A DNA stretch of 64,000 nt from Clostridia bacterium (GCA_900768545.1 CAAGDD010000004.1:186001-250000); one strand, 5' to 3'. Counted from the stretch's first letter, positions 41,887-50,564 are shown. The notes: generated by a model not told the origin, from the letters alone. A program made the numbers and translations.

Positions 41887-42804
41887 CTATTTTGCCTCCT
41901 TAAAATATGGAGTCAAGCTTGCCAAAACTTTTTCGGCATAACTATTTAAATATCCCGCTTTGAAAACTGTAATTTTACTGCCAGAAAGTTCGACCACGAT
42001 TTTTGCCAGAGTATCTTCATCTGTGTCGAAAACAACTTTATTTCCCAAAAGTTTGACATGCAAATTGAAACTTTCGATAATCATTTTCCCGACATAATGT
42101 GGATATTTCACTTCAACAAAAGCCATTTCTTTGTCGGTCAAATATTCTATAACATCAGTGTTTTCGACAGTCTTTGTGATTTGACGATTTTCCATAAAAT
42201 AATATTTTGAGCAAATATCGCTGACATCTTCAAGGGTGCGAGTTGAGATAACAACAGCAGTGCCTTGCTCTTGAAGTTTTTTGATTTGAGATTTGACAAT
42301 TTCACATTGCTTTTTTGAAAGTGACTTGAAAGGTTCGTCAAGCAAAAGCAATTTTGGCTTTGCCAAAAACGCAAGGGCGAGCGACATCAACTTTTTTTCG
42401 GCATAACTTAAAAACAAGACCAAAACTTTGGCTCTTCTTTCAAGTCCAACCGCTTTCAAAGCGTCAAGAATGCCGATTTTGTCAAAATTTCCTGAAATTT
42501 TGGTCAAATATGCAAGATTGTTGAAGACTGTTTGGAATTTGAAAAAAACTGGTGGGTCAAGGCTGATCCCAACATTTGAATAACTTTCTTTTTCGGTGAC
42601 ATTTCTGCCACAAACAAAAATATTCCCTTCTGTGATAGGAAGAGAGTGAGTAATTGTTTTGAGCAAACTTGTTTTTCCGCTGCCGTCACCACCAACGAGT
42701 GCTATTGCTTCACCTTCATCAACAGTAAGTGAAACATTTTTCACCAAATAACGCTCTTTGATAATGACTGACAAATTTTCAATATCTAAAATAGTTTCTT
42801 TCAT
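41887..42804 (-). CDS. ABC exporter ATP-binding protein
   Basis: The 305-residue ATPase energises the permease encoded next. Walker A is GGDGSGKTS and Walker B LLLLDEPFKSLS with the catalytic Glu. The signature is unusual (LSYAEKKLMSLA in place of LSGGQ) but in the right place. The final 80 residues form an extra C-terminal domain. No Shine-Dalgarno precedes the ATG; the promoter -10 box ends six bases upstream, predicting a leaderless mRNA. Confidence 0.88.
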   Translation of the reverse strand: MKETILDIENLSVIIKERYLVKNVSLTVDEGEAIALVGGDGSGKTSLLKTITHSLPITEGNIFVCGRNVTEKESYSNVGISLDPPVFFKFQTVFNNLAYLTKISGNFDKIGILDALKAVGLERRAKVLVLFLSYAEKKLMSLALAFLAKPKLLLLDEPFKSLSKKQCEIVKSQIKKLQEQGTAVVISTRTLEDVSDICSKYYFMENRQITKTVENTDVIEYLTDKEMAFVEVKYPHYVGKMIIESFNLHVKLLGNKVVFDTDEDTLAKIVVELSGSKITVFKAGYLNSYAEKVLASLTPYFKEAK

Positions 42805-42810
42805 AATTTT

Positions 42811-42839
42811 ATTATATCAAATATAACAAAAAATGTAAA
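42811..42839 (-). promoter_or_regulatory. Promoter placing the start site at the ATG (leaderless)
   Basis: On the minus strand TTTACA (42839-42834), 17-bp spacer, TATAAT (42816-42811), then six bases to the ATG at 42804. No Shine-Dalgarno is present. Confidence 0.75.
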
Positions 42840-42862
42840 GGTTTTTCGTGTTTTTCTTAAGC

Positions 42863-43013
42863 GGTGGGCAAATTCTTTGCGCGGCGGCGGGGCACAGCCC
42901 AGCCGCGCAAAGAAAAATCTGCCGCAAAGATTTTCTTTATGCCGTCAAAGGCGGGTGTTGCGGCAGATTTTTGCGCGCGCCCGCGCCGCTGGCGGCGCAC
43001 GCATTTGCCCACC
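42863..43013. repeat. GC-rich four-way-junction element, copy 4
   Basis: This is the best-formed copy. Outer arms GGTGGGCAAAT (42863-42873) and ATTTGCCCACC (43003-43013) pair perfectly over 11 bp. The left hairpin is TCTTTGCGCGGC (42874-42885) with GCCGCGCAAAGA (42902-42913), 12 bp perfect. The central stem is AAAAATCTGCCGCAA (42913-42927) with TTGCGGCAGATTTTT (42958-42972), 15 bp perfect. The right hairpin is GCGCCGC-TG-GCGGCGC (42983-42998). Short open frames seen across it in all frames are due to its composition. It lies just beyond the DUF4364 terminator and before the exporter promoter. Confidence 0.85.
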
Positions 43014-43027
43014 TGTGCCCACGGCAA

Positions 43028-43055
43028 TAAAAAAACACCAATTTAATCGGTGTTT
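43028..43055 (-). terminator. Terminator of the DUF4364 gene
   Basis: On the minus strand AAACACC pairs with GGTGTTT, followed by T. The stem spans the stop codon at 43043-43045. Confidence 0.75.
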
Positions 43056-43594
43056 ATAAGATTGTCAAAAATATATTCATAGATATTTGGAGCTTGTTGA
43101 CGCCATTTTTTGCAGGCCTCATCAGCAGATTGACGGGTCGGAGCCTTGATTTGAATTTCAAAAAGTGGAGTTGTGATCAAGTTTTCATAAATTCGCATTG
43201 TCACAAGATATGACCCGTCGTCGGCATCAGTGTAATTTGCATAATATTCTTGTGATTGTTTGATGTTTAAGCGATTTGCTTTGCAATATTCGGTGATTTC
43301 GTCGCGAAGATCGTTTGGAATTCGTTTATAAAAATAAGACAAACATTCTCTTCCTTCAAAGGTGAGATTGTATCGCATTTCTTCTTGTTTGCATTCAGTT
43401 TTGTAAATAAGTTTTGATTCAGAAAGTTGATACAAAAGGTCAAGACAATCCATATAATTGACCCAGTTGTTTTTGACAGAACAAAGTTCAATGATAGAGT
43501 TTTCTGTCAGTGGCATTTCCATTTTGTCCAGACAGAATAAGATTATTAATTTGTTTGTAACTGCGTCATATTCGACCTTGTTTTGTTTTTCCAT
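43043..43594 (-). CDS. DUF4364-family protein
   Basis: The 183-residue protein matches the DUF4364 family, found mainly in Clostridia and thought to include a winged-helix DNA-binding fold. The helical N-terminal region (NKLIILFCLDKMEMPLTENSIIELCSVKNNWVNYMDCLDLLYQLSESKLI) looks like winged helix, followed by a beta-rich C-terminal domain. A transcription-regulatory role is inferred. The ATG at 43594 has no Shine-Dalgarno; two TTG codons lie just upstream in frame, but the promoter geometry points to the ATG as the first or nearly first codon of the message. Confidence 0.8.
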   Translation of the reverse strand: MEKQNKVEYDAVTNKLIILFCLDKMEMPLTENSIIELCSVKNNWVNYMDCLDLLYQLSESKLIYKTECKQEEMRYNLTFEGRECLSYFYKRIPNDLRDEITEYCKANRLNIKQSQEYYANYTDADDGSYLVTMRIYENLITTPLFEIQIKAPTRQSADEACKKWRQQAPNIYEYIFDNLINTD

Positions 43595-43601
43595 CAACAA
43601 A

Positions 43602-43630
43602 AGAATAGCATTTTAAACAAAAAAAATCAA
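43602..43630 (-). promoter_or_regulatory. Promoter of DUF4364, probably leaderless
   Basis: On the minus strand TTGATT (43630-43625), 17 bp, TATTCT (43607-43602) preceded by TGC, then seven bases to the ATG at 43594 with no Shine-Dalgarno. Confidence 0.65.
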
Positions 43631-43658
43631 ATTTTTTTAAGTTGTTTGCAAATTTAAT

Positions 43659-43686
43659 TTGCTTTTTTAGACTTTTATGATAAAAT
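43659..43686 (+). promoter_or_regulatory. Promoter of the unknown gene at 43718
   Basis: TTGCTT (43659-43664), 16 bp, TAAAAT (43681-43686) with TGA before the -10 box. It is back-to-back with the DUF4364 promoter. Confidence 0.6.
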
Positions 43687-43717
43687 AAATTGGAAAAATA
43701 TTGTTTCGGAGGCAAAA

Positions 43718-44533
43718 ATGGAAGCAAAAAATATTTTAGATGTTGAAAAATTTGTTGTGGCCAGCAATGATATGTTAAGCGGAAAGTTCTTGGATCTTGG
43801 AAAGCGTCTTGACAAGTTTTTGGCTGTTATGACAAAAAGCGAAGATATTTTGGATCTTCTTTCTTCTTGCCTTGAAAATTTTGATGAAGAAGCCGAATTT
43901 GAAAAGGCTTTTTCAGTCGATAAAAAAACGGGAGCAGTCAAAGTTGCACTTCCAACAGAAGATGAAAAAAGACTTGCTTTGTCAGTAACGATTTTTAATA
44001 ATATTATCACCGACAAACTCAATCCAAATCAATTTTTGGAAACTTATTTTCAAGACAAAAAGATGACTCCAATGCAAAACTTTTTGGACAAAATTATCAA
44101 ACCTTATCGTGACACAATTTGCAAAATGTTTGACCTTGACACAAACATAACAATCGACGATATAAAAAAACAAATGGCACAAGATGAACTTGACAAAAAA
44201 GAAGAAGAAAAGCGCGCCGAAGATGCTCAATTTCCACATTTGGCAGAACTTTTTGACGAAATTGTAAAAAATTGCAATCAAATTTTGGCAATTTTGAAAT
44301 TTGAGAGAAAAAGAACTGATGTTTTGGACGATGTTGAATTTGTTGTAAATTCGATTATTAAGGCTTGCGAAAAGAAAGATTTGATGGTCGTAAACGGACT
44401 TGTTATTGGCTTGAATTATTGTTCGAAAAAGTTTAGAAATATCCGCTCTTTGGTCGTAAATTTGAATAGTTTAATCTTTGATTATTATGATTATTTGGCG
44501 ACTTTGCAAGGCGAAGAACAAACAGAAAATTAA
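43718..44533 (+). CDS. Helical cytoplasmic protein of unknown function
   Basis: The 271-residue protein is acidic, predicted almost wholly helical and has no signal peptide, membrane segment or known motif. A charged stretch (KKQMAQDELDKKEEEKRAEDA, about residues 148-168) may be coiled coil separating two helical domains. I do not recognise a family. TCGGAGG precedes the ATG, and the gene has its own promoter and terminator, so it is a well-formed single-gene unit, divergent from the DUF4364 gene, which could regulate it. Confidence 0.8.
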   Translation: MEAKNILDVEKFVVASNDMLSGKFLDLGKRLDKFLAVMTKSEDILDLLSSCLENFDEEAEFEKAFSVDKKTGAVKVALPTEDEKRLALSVTIFNNIITDKLNPNQFLETYFQDKKMTPMQNFLDKIIKPYRDTICKMFDLDTNITIDDIKKQMAQDELDKKEEEKRAEDAQFPHLAELFDEIVKNCNQILAILKFERKRTDVLDDVEFVVNSIIKACEKKDLMVVNGLVIGLNYCSKKFRNIRSLVVNLNSLIFDYYDYLATLQGEEQTEN

Positions 44534-44536
44534 AAT

Positions 44537-44567
44537 AAAAACGCAAATATTTTGTTTGCGTTTTTTT
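44537..44567 (+). terminator. Terminator after the unknown gene
   Basis: AAAAACGCAAA (44537-44547) pairs with TTTGCGTTTTT (44555-44565), followed by T. Confidence 0.92.
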
Positions 44568-44613
44568 GTTTTGATTTTTGTCATTTTTTGTGCGGACAAG
44601 CATAAGTTAGGAT

Positions 44614-45342
44614 ATGAGAAAAATCAGATTTTTAACAATAAGTTCGAAAAAAATCATCATAAATTTGATGATTGTGATTATGCTTGCCACTGTGTCGATT
44701 ATGGCTGCTTATGGGGTCAATGTTGTTTCATCGTCAAAGGTCATCAGCGGAGTGTATTATAGTGGCGACGAAAAGTCAAACAAAGTCAGTTTGATGATAA
44801 ATGTTTATTGGGGAACAGAATATCTTGATGATATGCTTCAAATTTTGAAGGATAATGATGTGAAAACCACATTTTTTGTGGGAGGAACTTGGGTAGTCAA
44901 AGAGAGTGCAATGCTGCAAAAAATCTATGACCAAGGGCATGAAATTGCAAATCATGGATATTATCACAAAGATCAAGGAAAACTCTCTGCCGAAAAGAAC
45001 TTTGAAGAGATTTCAAACACTCACAATATCGTAAAAAAACTTTTGGGAATTGATATGAATTTGTTTGCTCCGCCAAGCGGTTCTTTCAACAAAAAGACGG
45101 TCGAAATCGCCACCGAACTTGGCTATAAAACCATTATGTGGACAGAAGGTCGCGACACGATAGATTGGCGGGATAAAGACAGCGAAATTATCTTTCAAAG
45201 AGCGGTCAAAAACTGCAAAGGTGGTGACCTTGTTTTGATGCACCCAACAGCCGCAACGCGTAACGCGCTCGAGAGAATTATCAAAGATTTGAAATCGAAA
45301 AATTTTGACCTTTGCACAGTAAGTCAAAACATAAATTTGTGA
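44614..45342 (+). CDS. Polysaccharide deacetylase-like protein with altered active site
   Basis: The 242-residue NodB-fold protein has an N-terminal membrane anchor (about residues 13-35). The metal-binding His pair is present (NHGYYH, His114 and His118), as are FAPPSGSFN and LVLMHPTAATRNAL. The motif that normally supplies the catalytic Asp (TFDDG) reads MINVY (residues 61-65), so both Asp residues are missing, and the Arg of RxPxG is Ala. The conserved context WGTEYLDDML suggests a distinct subfamily rather than decay. It may bind or act on wall glycans differently. No good Shine-Dalgarno is visible before the ATG. Confidence 0.8.
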   Translation: MRKIRFLTISSKKIIINLMIVIMLATVSIMAAYGVNVVSSSKVISGVYYSGDEKSNKVSLMINVYWGTEYLDDMLQILKDNDVKTTFFVGGTWVVKESAMLQKIYDQGHEIANHGYYHKDQGKLSAEKNFEEISNTHNIVKKLLGIDMNLFAPPSGSFNKKTVEIATELGYKTIMWTEGRDTIDWRDKDSEIIFQRAVKNCKGGDLVLMHPTAATRNALERIIKDLKSKNFDLCTVSQNINL

Positions 45343-45454
45343 TAAAAAACAAAAATTTTGTTGTTTTTCAAACTGTCGCGTTAAATTTTCAGTGCAAATT
45401 TTGGCGGGCAATGAGTTTTGAAAAATTTATCTTTGCTATACTTTGACAAATTTT

Positions 45455-45483
45455 TTGACAATATCCATCAAGTTTAGTATAAA
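45455..45483 (+). promoter_or_regulatory. Upstream promoter of ftsK
   Basis: TTGACA (45455-45460), 17 bp, TATAAA (45478-45483). Confidence 0.65.
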
Positions 45484-45508
45484 ATTTGTAAAATATATTG
45501 AAATATAT

Positions 45509-45537
45509 TTGTGATTTTTTTCAAATGATGTTAAAAT
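45509..45537 (+). promoter_or_regulatory. Proximal promoter of ftsK
   Basis: TTGTGA (45509-45514), 17 bp, TAAAAT (45532-45537) with TGT before the -10 box. The predicted start near 45544 excludes an in-frame ATG at 45536 as the translation start. Confidence 0.65.
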
Positions 45538-45601
45538 GTATTTGAAATTTAAGGCGAATTTTTCTTTTTTTGCTTGCTTTCAATCACATTTTGGGGGAAA
45601 T

Positions 45602-48523
45602 ATGGCAGTTTATAAACTCAACTCTAAGAAAAAAACTGAAACAAAACGAAATGTCAAAAAAATCGTAGGTTTTTCTTTGATCTGCTTTGCTTCGGTTGCT
45701 TTTTTGTTTTTGACAGGAATTGTTCCCGCTATCCAAACATTTTTGCTTGGCCTTTTTGGCGTGTTTGGATATCCACTTTGTGTTGTTTTGTTGATCGTAG
45801 GACTCGCACTTGTAAACAATCGTCGTTATGTTATGCCAAAAAGATATTTTATTTGTATGATTTTGGCGACATTCTTCTTGCTTTGCATTCTTCAACTCGC
45901 CATTGTCGGGGGCAAAAATGAGCTCGGCTTTTGGGCTTATATGAGCAAAAACTACACCGCAAAATGGACTGCGGGCGGCTTTTTGATCGGTATTTTTACA
46001 ACAATTTTTTTGTATATCGCAAATTTGATTGGAGCATATATCATTTCGGCTGTTGGGCTGGTGATTAGCGTTGCAATTTTGATTGACTGCTTAAATTCGG
46101 TTAGAAAAGACACAAAAGAAGCCGAACCTGTTTCAGTATTGTTGAAAGACAAAGAAAAAACTGTTCAAGTTGAGCCAAAACAAGTTGAAAAAGTGCCAGA
46201 GCCAGAAACAAATGTTGTGCTAAACGGAAATTTGAAAGAAGAAGCACAAAAACCTTTGACTGCACGCCAAATTTTGGGGCTTGACAAAAAACGCAATTCG
46301 GCTTATGAATATCAAACTCCACCTGCAAGTCAACCTAAACAAGAAGTCAAAAAAGAAGAGCCACAAACTCCAAAGAGTTTGAAACAACTCATTTTGACTC
46401 CACCTACAATCGACTTGGACGAATATTTTAAAGATATTCGAAAAGATTCTCCACCACCAGAGAAAAACGAAATTGACCAAAATGTGTCAAAACTCAAAAC
46501 TCAAGAACCTTCTTATCAAGTTCAATCACAAATGAAATTTGATAGAGAAGAAAATTTTTACAACAATAGTCGCTTTGACGATGTTCAATATTATCAACCT
46601 GCTTCGAGAAATGTTCCAAACACTCAAAGCGCACCACAAACAAACAATGAAAGCACCGCTGATGAGCCAAAAGAAGATGAATTTGTCGCTGACAACAATC
46701 CAATCGTGAGCAAGCCTTTGCAAGATGTTGAAAGTAGCGAACTTGTTGACCAAGCAGACGAAATTTTGCAAAACGCCGTTGAAGAAGAAAAACAAGAAAA
46801 CGCAGATATTTATCAAGATGCACAAGTAGAACAAGACCCTGAAAAGAATTTGTTAAATCGTCTTCCAGAGAGAGAAAACAATGGAAGTTTTGTGAGAGAT
46901 GGAAGAATGGATTTTTCTAGACCTAGCGAAAATCAAGATAATGGCAGAAACTTTGGACGAGAAAATCTTGACCGAAGTCTTGGAAGGGGAGAAATCAAAA
47001 CTCAAAACTTTGACTCATATATGCCAAAGCCTGCTGAAAAAGAAGAAGAAAGCCACGAGCCTTATGAATATGAAAAGCCACCACTTGACTTTATCACCAC
47101 AAAAAGCGTAGATTTGTCAACACTCAATGATGATGTTGCAGAAAAGAGAGTGCTGCTTGAAAATTCTCTTGAAACATTTGGTGTGCCAGCCAAAGTTCAA
47201 GGTGTTGTTATCGGGCCAGCAGTAACGCGTTATGAACTTGAAATGCCATCAGGAATTTCGGTTTCAAAAATCAAAAATCGTGCTGACGATATCGCACTTT
47301 CACTTGCAGCCGAAGGTTCTATTCGAATTGAAGCCCCAGTGCCAGGAAAGAGCGTTGTCGGCGTTGAAGTCCCAAACAAATCGGTTGCAACAGTAAGTTT
47401 GAAAGATATTTTAAGTTCGCGTGAGTTTATGGAAAGCAAATCTCCACTTACTTTCGCACTTGGAAAGGACATCAACGGAAAAATTATTTGTTGCAATCTT
47501 CAAAAAATGCCACACCTTCTCATTGCCGGAACGACCGGAAGCGGAAAGTCTGTTTGCTTAAACTCAATTATTTTGAGCATTATGTATAAGGCTTCGCCAG
47601 AAGATGTAAGAATTGTTTTGATCGATCCAAAGCGTGTTGAATTTGCAAACTATGAAGGTCTGCCACATCTTATTATGCCAAAGCCAGTTTGCGAAACTCA
47701 AAAGGCGATAAACACTCTCACTTGGGCGGTCAACGAAATGGAACGCCGTTTTGAAGTGATTGGAAATGCAAGAGTTAAGAGTATTGATGAATACAACCAA
47801 CTTCCAGAAGTTTTGTCAGGGAAAATTCAAAAAATGCCATATTTGGTGGTTATTGTTGACGAGTTTTCTGACCTTATGATGCAAGCCAAGAAAGATGTTG
47901 AAGAAAAGATTTGTCGTCTTGCTCAAAAAGCGCGTGCTGCCGGAATCCACTTGATTTTGGCGACACAAAGACCTTCGATAAACACTGTTTCGGGTGCTAT
48001 TAAAGCAAACTTCCCATCACGAATCGCATTCGCTGTGGCCACACAAGTCGATTCGATGACAATTTTGGGGCTTGTCGGCGCTGAAAAACTTTTGGGAAAG
48101 GGCGATATGCTTTATTATCCAGTCGGGGCACAAGAGCCAAAGCGTGTTCAGGGCTGCTTTATCACAACGGGCGAAATCAATAATATCGTCGATTATGTTC
48201 GTGACAACAACAAACCAATTTTTGACCGCGAACTTGAAGAAAATATCTTAAATCCAAATCAAAACAACAAGCAAGGCGGCGCTTCGATAAACAACGAAAT
48301 GGACGAACTTTTGCCAACAATTTTGAAGATGTTTATTGATTGTGGACAAGCGTCAATCACACTTATTCGTCGTCGTTTTGCAATAGGTTATGCCCGTGCG
48401 GCTCGTATCATCGACCAAATGGAACAACTCAATTATGTTTCTGCAAACGATGGTGTTAAGGGCAGAACGGTTTATATCACTGAAGAACAATTTAAAGAAA
48501 TTTTTGGCGATCAATATAATTAA
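45602..48523 (+). CDS. ftsK: DNA translocase FtsK/SpoIIIE
   Basis: The 973-residue septal motor pumps chromosomal DNA into daughter cells or a forespore. Four membrane segments occupy about residues 20-165. A disordered linker rich in Glu, Gln, Pro and Asn spans roughly 180-480. The motor domain has Walker A AGTTGSGKS, VLIDPKRVEF and VVIVDEFSDLMM. The C-terminal winged-helix gamma domain (QASITLIRRRFAIGYARAARIIDQMEQ) reads DNA polarity sequences. The ATG at 45602 follows GGGGGAAA. rimO follows 16 bp downstream. Confidence 0.95.
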   Translation: MAVYKLNSKKKTETKRNVKKIVGFSLICFASVAFLFLTGIVPAIQTFLLGLFGVFGYPLCVVLLIVGLALVNNRRYVMPKRYFICMILATFFLLCILQLAIVGGKNELGFWAYMSKNYTAKWTAGGFLIGIFTTIFLYIANLIGAYIISAVGLVISVAILIDCLNSVRKDTKEAEPVSVLLKDKEKTVQVEPKQVEKVPEPETNVVLNGNLKEEAQKPLTARQILGLDKKRNSAYEYQTPPASQPKQEVKKEEPQTPKSLKQLILTPPTIDLDEYFKDIRKDSPPPEKNEIDQNVSKLKTQEPSYQVQSQMKFDREENFYNNSRFDDVQYYQPASRNVPNTQSAPQTNNESTADEPKEDEFVADNNPIVSKPLQDVESSELVDQADEILQNAVEEEKQENADIYQDAQVEQDPEKNLLNRLPERENNGSFVRDGRMDFSRPSENQDNGRNFGRENLDRSLGRGEIKTQNFDSYMPKPAEKEEESHEPYEYEKPPLDFITTKSVDLSTLNDDVAEKRVLLENSLETFGVPAKVQGVVIGPAVTRYELEMPSGISVSKIKNRADDIALSLAAEGSIRIEAPVPGKSVVGVEVPNKSVATVSLKDILSSREFMESKSPLTFALGKDINGKIICCNLQKMPHLLIAGTTGSGKSVCLNSIILSIMYKASPEDVRIVLIDPKRVEFANYEGLPHLIMPKPVCETQKAINTLTWAVNEMERRFEVIGNARVKSIDEYNQLPEVLSGKIQKMPYLVVIVDEFSDLMMQAKKDVEEKICRLAQKARAAGIHLILATQRPSINTVSGAIKANFPSRIAFAVATQVDSMTILGLVGAEKLLGKGDMLYYPVGAQEPKRVQGCFITTGEINNIVDYVRDNNKPIFDRELEENILNPNQNNKQGGASINNEMDELLPTILKMFIDCGQASITLIRRRFAIGYARAARIIDQMEQLNYVSANDGVKGRTVYITEEQFKEIFGDQYN

Positions 48524-48539
48524 AACAAAGGAAAATGCT

Positions 48540-49871
48540 ATGGATGAAAAATTAAAAAGCAAAAAAATCTCGGCGATTTCGCTGGGGTGTGACAAAAACA
48601 GAGTTGATCTTGAAAAGATGCTCTTTCGTTTGAAAGAATATGGCTTTGAAATTGTTGACGATCCACAAAATGCACAAATTGTGATCGTAAACACTTGCGC
48701 GTTTATTACTCCATCAAAAGAAGAAGCGTTAAACAACATTTTTGAGATGCTTCATCTTAAAGAATGCAAAAAACTTGAAAAAGTTTTGGTCAGCGGCTGT
48801 CTTGCCCAACGCTATAAAGAAGAACTTGTTAAACAAATTCCAGAAGTTGATGCTTATTTGATAGAAAAAGACAATGCAAATATCTGTCAAATCATTGAAA
48901 AACTTTATGATGTTAAGGCTTCAAAATACAAAGATTTAAACGGAAGAGTTTTCACAAATCGCGGTTCTTATGCTTATCTTAAAATCGCTGATGGATGCAG
49001 CAACGCATGCTCATATTGCACAATTCCACGCATCAAGGGCAGATATCGCAGTTTTGAAATGAACGATTTGGTCAAAGAAGCAAAATATCTTGCAGACCAA
49101 GGCGTGAAAGAACTTGTGCTTGTGGCACAAGACATCACTCGTTATGGCGAAGATTTGTATGGCAAAAATTGTCTTATTGACCTTTTGAAAAAACTTGCAA
49201 AAATCGACCAAATCAAGTGGATAAGACTTCATTATCTTTATCCAGAAAAAACAAGCGATGAACTTTTGGATTATATTGAAAAAGAGCCAAAAATCTGCAA
49301 ATATATCGACATTCCACTTCAACATATCGACAATCGAATTTTGAAAGAAATGCGCAGACGTTTGGGCGAAAATCAAACACGAAATTTGATTACAAAACTC
49401 AAAACAAAATATCACAACATTTACATTCGCACAACATTTATTGTTGGCTTTCCAAGTGAAAGTGGAAAAGACTTTAAAAAACTTTGTGAATTTGTCAAAG
49501 ATTCAAAGTTTGATTATGCAGGATTTTTTCCATATTATCGTGAAGAAAACACTCCAAGTTACTTTATGAAAAAGCAGGTTGCAGAGTGGAAAAAACGAAA
49601 GAGATTGAAAAAAATTGTTAAAATTCAACAAAAGATTTCACTCGAAAAAGCCAAGTCTTTGATTGGACAAGAATTTACTGTTTTGATCGATTATTTTGAC
49701 GAAATCAAGGGTGTTTATGTCGGTCACAGTGAATTTTTGTCGCCAACAGTTGACTTTGGTGTCGAAATTGTGGATAATAATAAAATAAAGGCCGGCGATT
49801 TTGTTAAAGTAAGGTTTGAAGATTTTGACGGCGAAAATTTTAAAGGAGAATGTTATGAATCTACCAAATAA
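48540..49871 (+). CDS. rimO: Ribosomal protein S12 methylthiotransferase RimO
   Basis: The 443-residue radical SAM enzyme adds a methylthio group to an aspartate of ribosomal protein S12. The N-terminal domain has the three auxiliary-cluster Cys (SLGCDKNRVD, NTCAFI, SGCLAQR). The radical SAM motif is CSNACSYCTIP followed by RIKGRYRS, typical of RimO. A C-terminal TRAM domain (about 375-443) is present, unlike the MiaB homologue in this window. The ATG at 48540 follows AAAGGA. The end overlaps pgsA by 17 bp. Confidence 0.95.
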   Translation: MDEKLKSKKISAISLGCDKNRVDLEKMLFRLKEYGFEIVDDPQNAQIVIVNTCAFITPSKEEALNNIFEMLHLKECKKLEKVLVSGCLAQRYKEELVKQIPEVDAYLIEKDNANICQIIEKLYDVKASKYKDLNGRVFTNRGSYAYLKIADGCSNACSYCTIPRIKGRYRSFEMNDLVKEAKYLADQGVKELVLVAQDITRYGEDLYGKNCLIDLLKKLAKIDQIKWIRLHYLYPEKTSDELLDYIEKEPKICKYIDIPLQHIDNRILKEMRRRLGENQTRNLITKLKTKYHNIYIRTTFIVGFPSESGKDFKKLCEFVKDSKFDYAGFFPYYREENTPSYFMKKQVAEWKKRKRLKKIVKIQQKISLEKAKSLIGQEFTVLIDYFDEIKGVYVGHSEFLSPTVDFGVEIVDNNKIKAGDFVKVRFEDFDGENFKGECYESTK

Positions 49872-50490
49872 AATCACAGTTTGTCGTTTGATTTTGATAC
49901 CTGTGTTTATGTTTTTCTATCTTGCCGACTTTATCCCTTATGGAAAGTTGGTGGCAGGCATTGTGTTTGCTATCGCGTGCCTTACTGATTTTCTTGATGG
50001 TCATATCGCAAGAAAATACAACCTTGTCACAACTCTTGGAAAGTTTTTGGACTCAATCGCTGACAAAGTTTTGGTTATGAGCGGACTTTTGTGCTTGGTG
50101 GCTTATCCTATCACAGCAAATGGCGGAACTGGTGTTGCAATGCCAGCAATTACTCCAACATATATTGGCGTTATCGCTGCGGCTATCATTTTGGCGAGAG
50201 AACTTTTGATCAGTGCGTTTAGACAACTTGCTGCTTCAAAAAACATCGTTTTGGCTGCTGATATGTGTGGAAAAGTCAAAGCAGTATTTCAATTTATCAC
50301 TTTGATTTTCTATTTTGTTTATGCATTTTTGGTTGAAGAATTTTATTATGCTATCGACGGAGTTGCAAACACAGCATTGAATATCACTGGCTATGTGCTT
50401 TTGGCGATCACAATCGCACTCACAATCGCATCTGCTTGGAGATATGTTGCATTAAACAAGCAAGTTTTCAAAGACGCAAACAAGTCATAA
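49855..50490 (+). CDS. pgsA: CDP-diacylglycerol-glycerol-3-phosphate 3-phosphatidyltransferase
   Basis: The 211-residue membrane enzyme makes phosphatidylglycerol phosphate, the precursor of phosphatidylglycerol. The start LPNKITVCRLILIPVFM and the CDP-alcohol phosphatidyltransferase motif with its metal-binding Asp residues (ACLTDFLDGHIARKYNLVTTLGKFLDSIADK) are clear. Several membrane segments follow. AAAGGAG precedes the ATG, which lies inside the end of rimO. The rimO-pgsA-recA order is common in Bacillota. Confidence 0.95.
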   Translation: MNLPNKITVCRLILIPVFMFFYLADFIPYGKLVAGIVFAIACLTDFLDGHIARKYNLVTTLGKFLDSIADKVLVMSGLLCLVAYPITANGGTGVAMPAITPTYIGVIAAAIILARELLISAFRQLAASKNIVLAADMCGKVKAVFQFITLIFYFVYAFLVEEFYYAIDGVANTALNITGYVLLAITIALTIASAWRYVALNKQVFKDANKS

Positions 50491-50510
50491 TTGACAAAAT
50501 TTTTGTTTAA

Positions 50511-50540
50511 AAATTCGGCTTTTTTAGGTCGAATTTTTTG
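50511..50540 (+). terminator. Terminator after pgsA
   Basis: AAATTCG (50511-50517) pairs with CGAATTT (50530-50536), followed by T. recA is therefore a separate unit. Confidence 0.75.
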
Positions 50541-50564
50541 TTGTTAAGAATTTTTTGAAAAAGT

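Noticed and set aside
42848..43059. Three overlapping open frames of 60 codons on the plus strand
   Set aside because: They cover GC-rich element copy 4, where stop codons are rare by composition. They have no ribosome sites and the products are Arg/Ala/Cys-rich with no domain.
45536..45601. Upstream ATG of ftsK at 45536
   Set aside because: It overlaps the end of the proximal -10 box and lacks a Shine-Dalgarno; GGGGGAAA before the ATG at 45602 is a better site. It is not a leaderless case because the spacing would place the start site downstream of that ATG.
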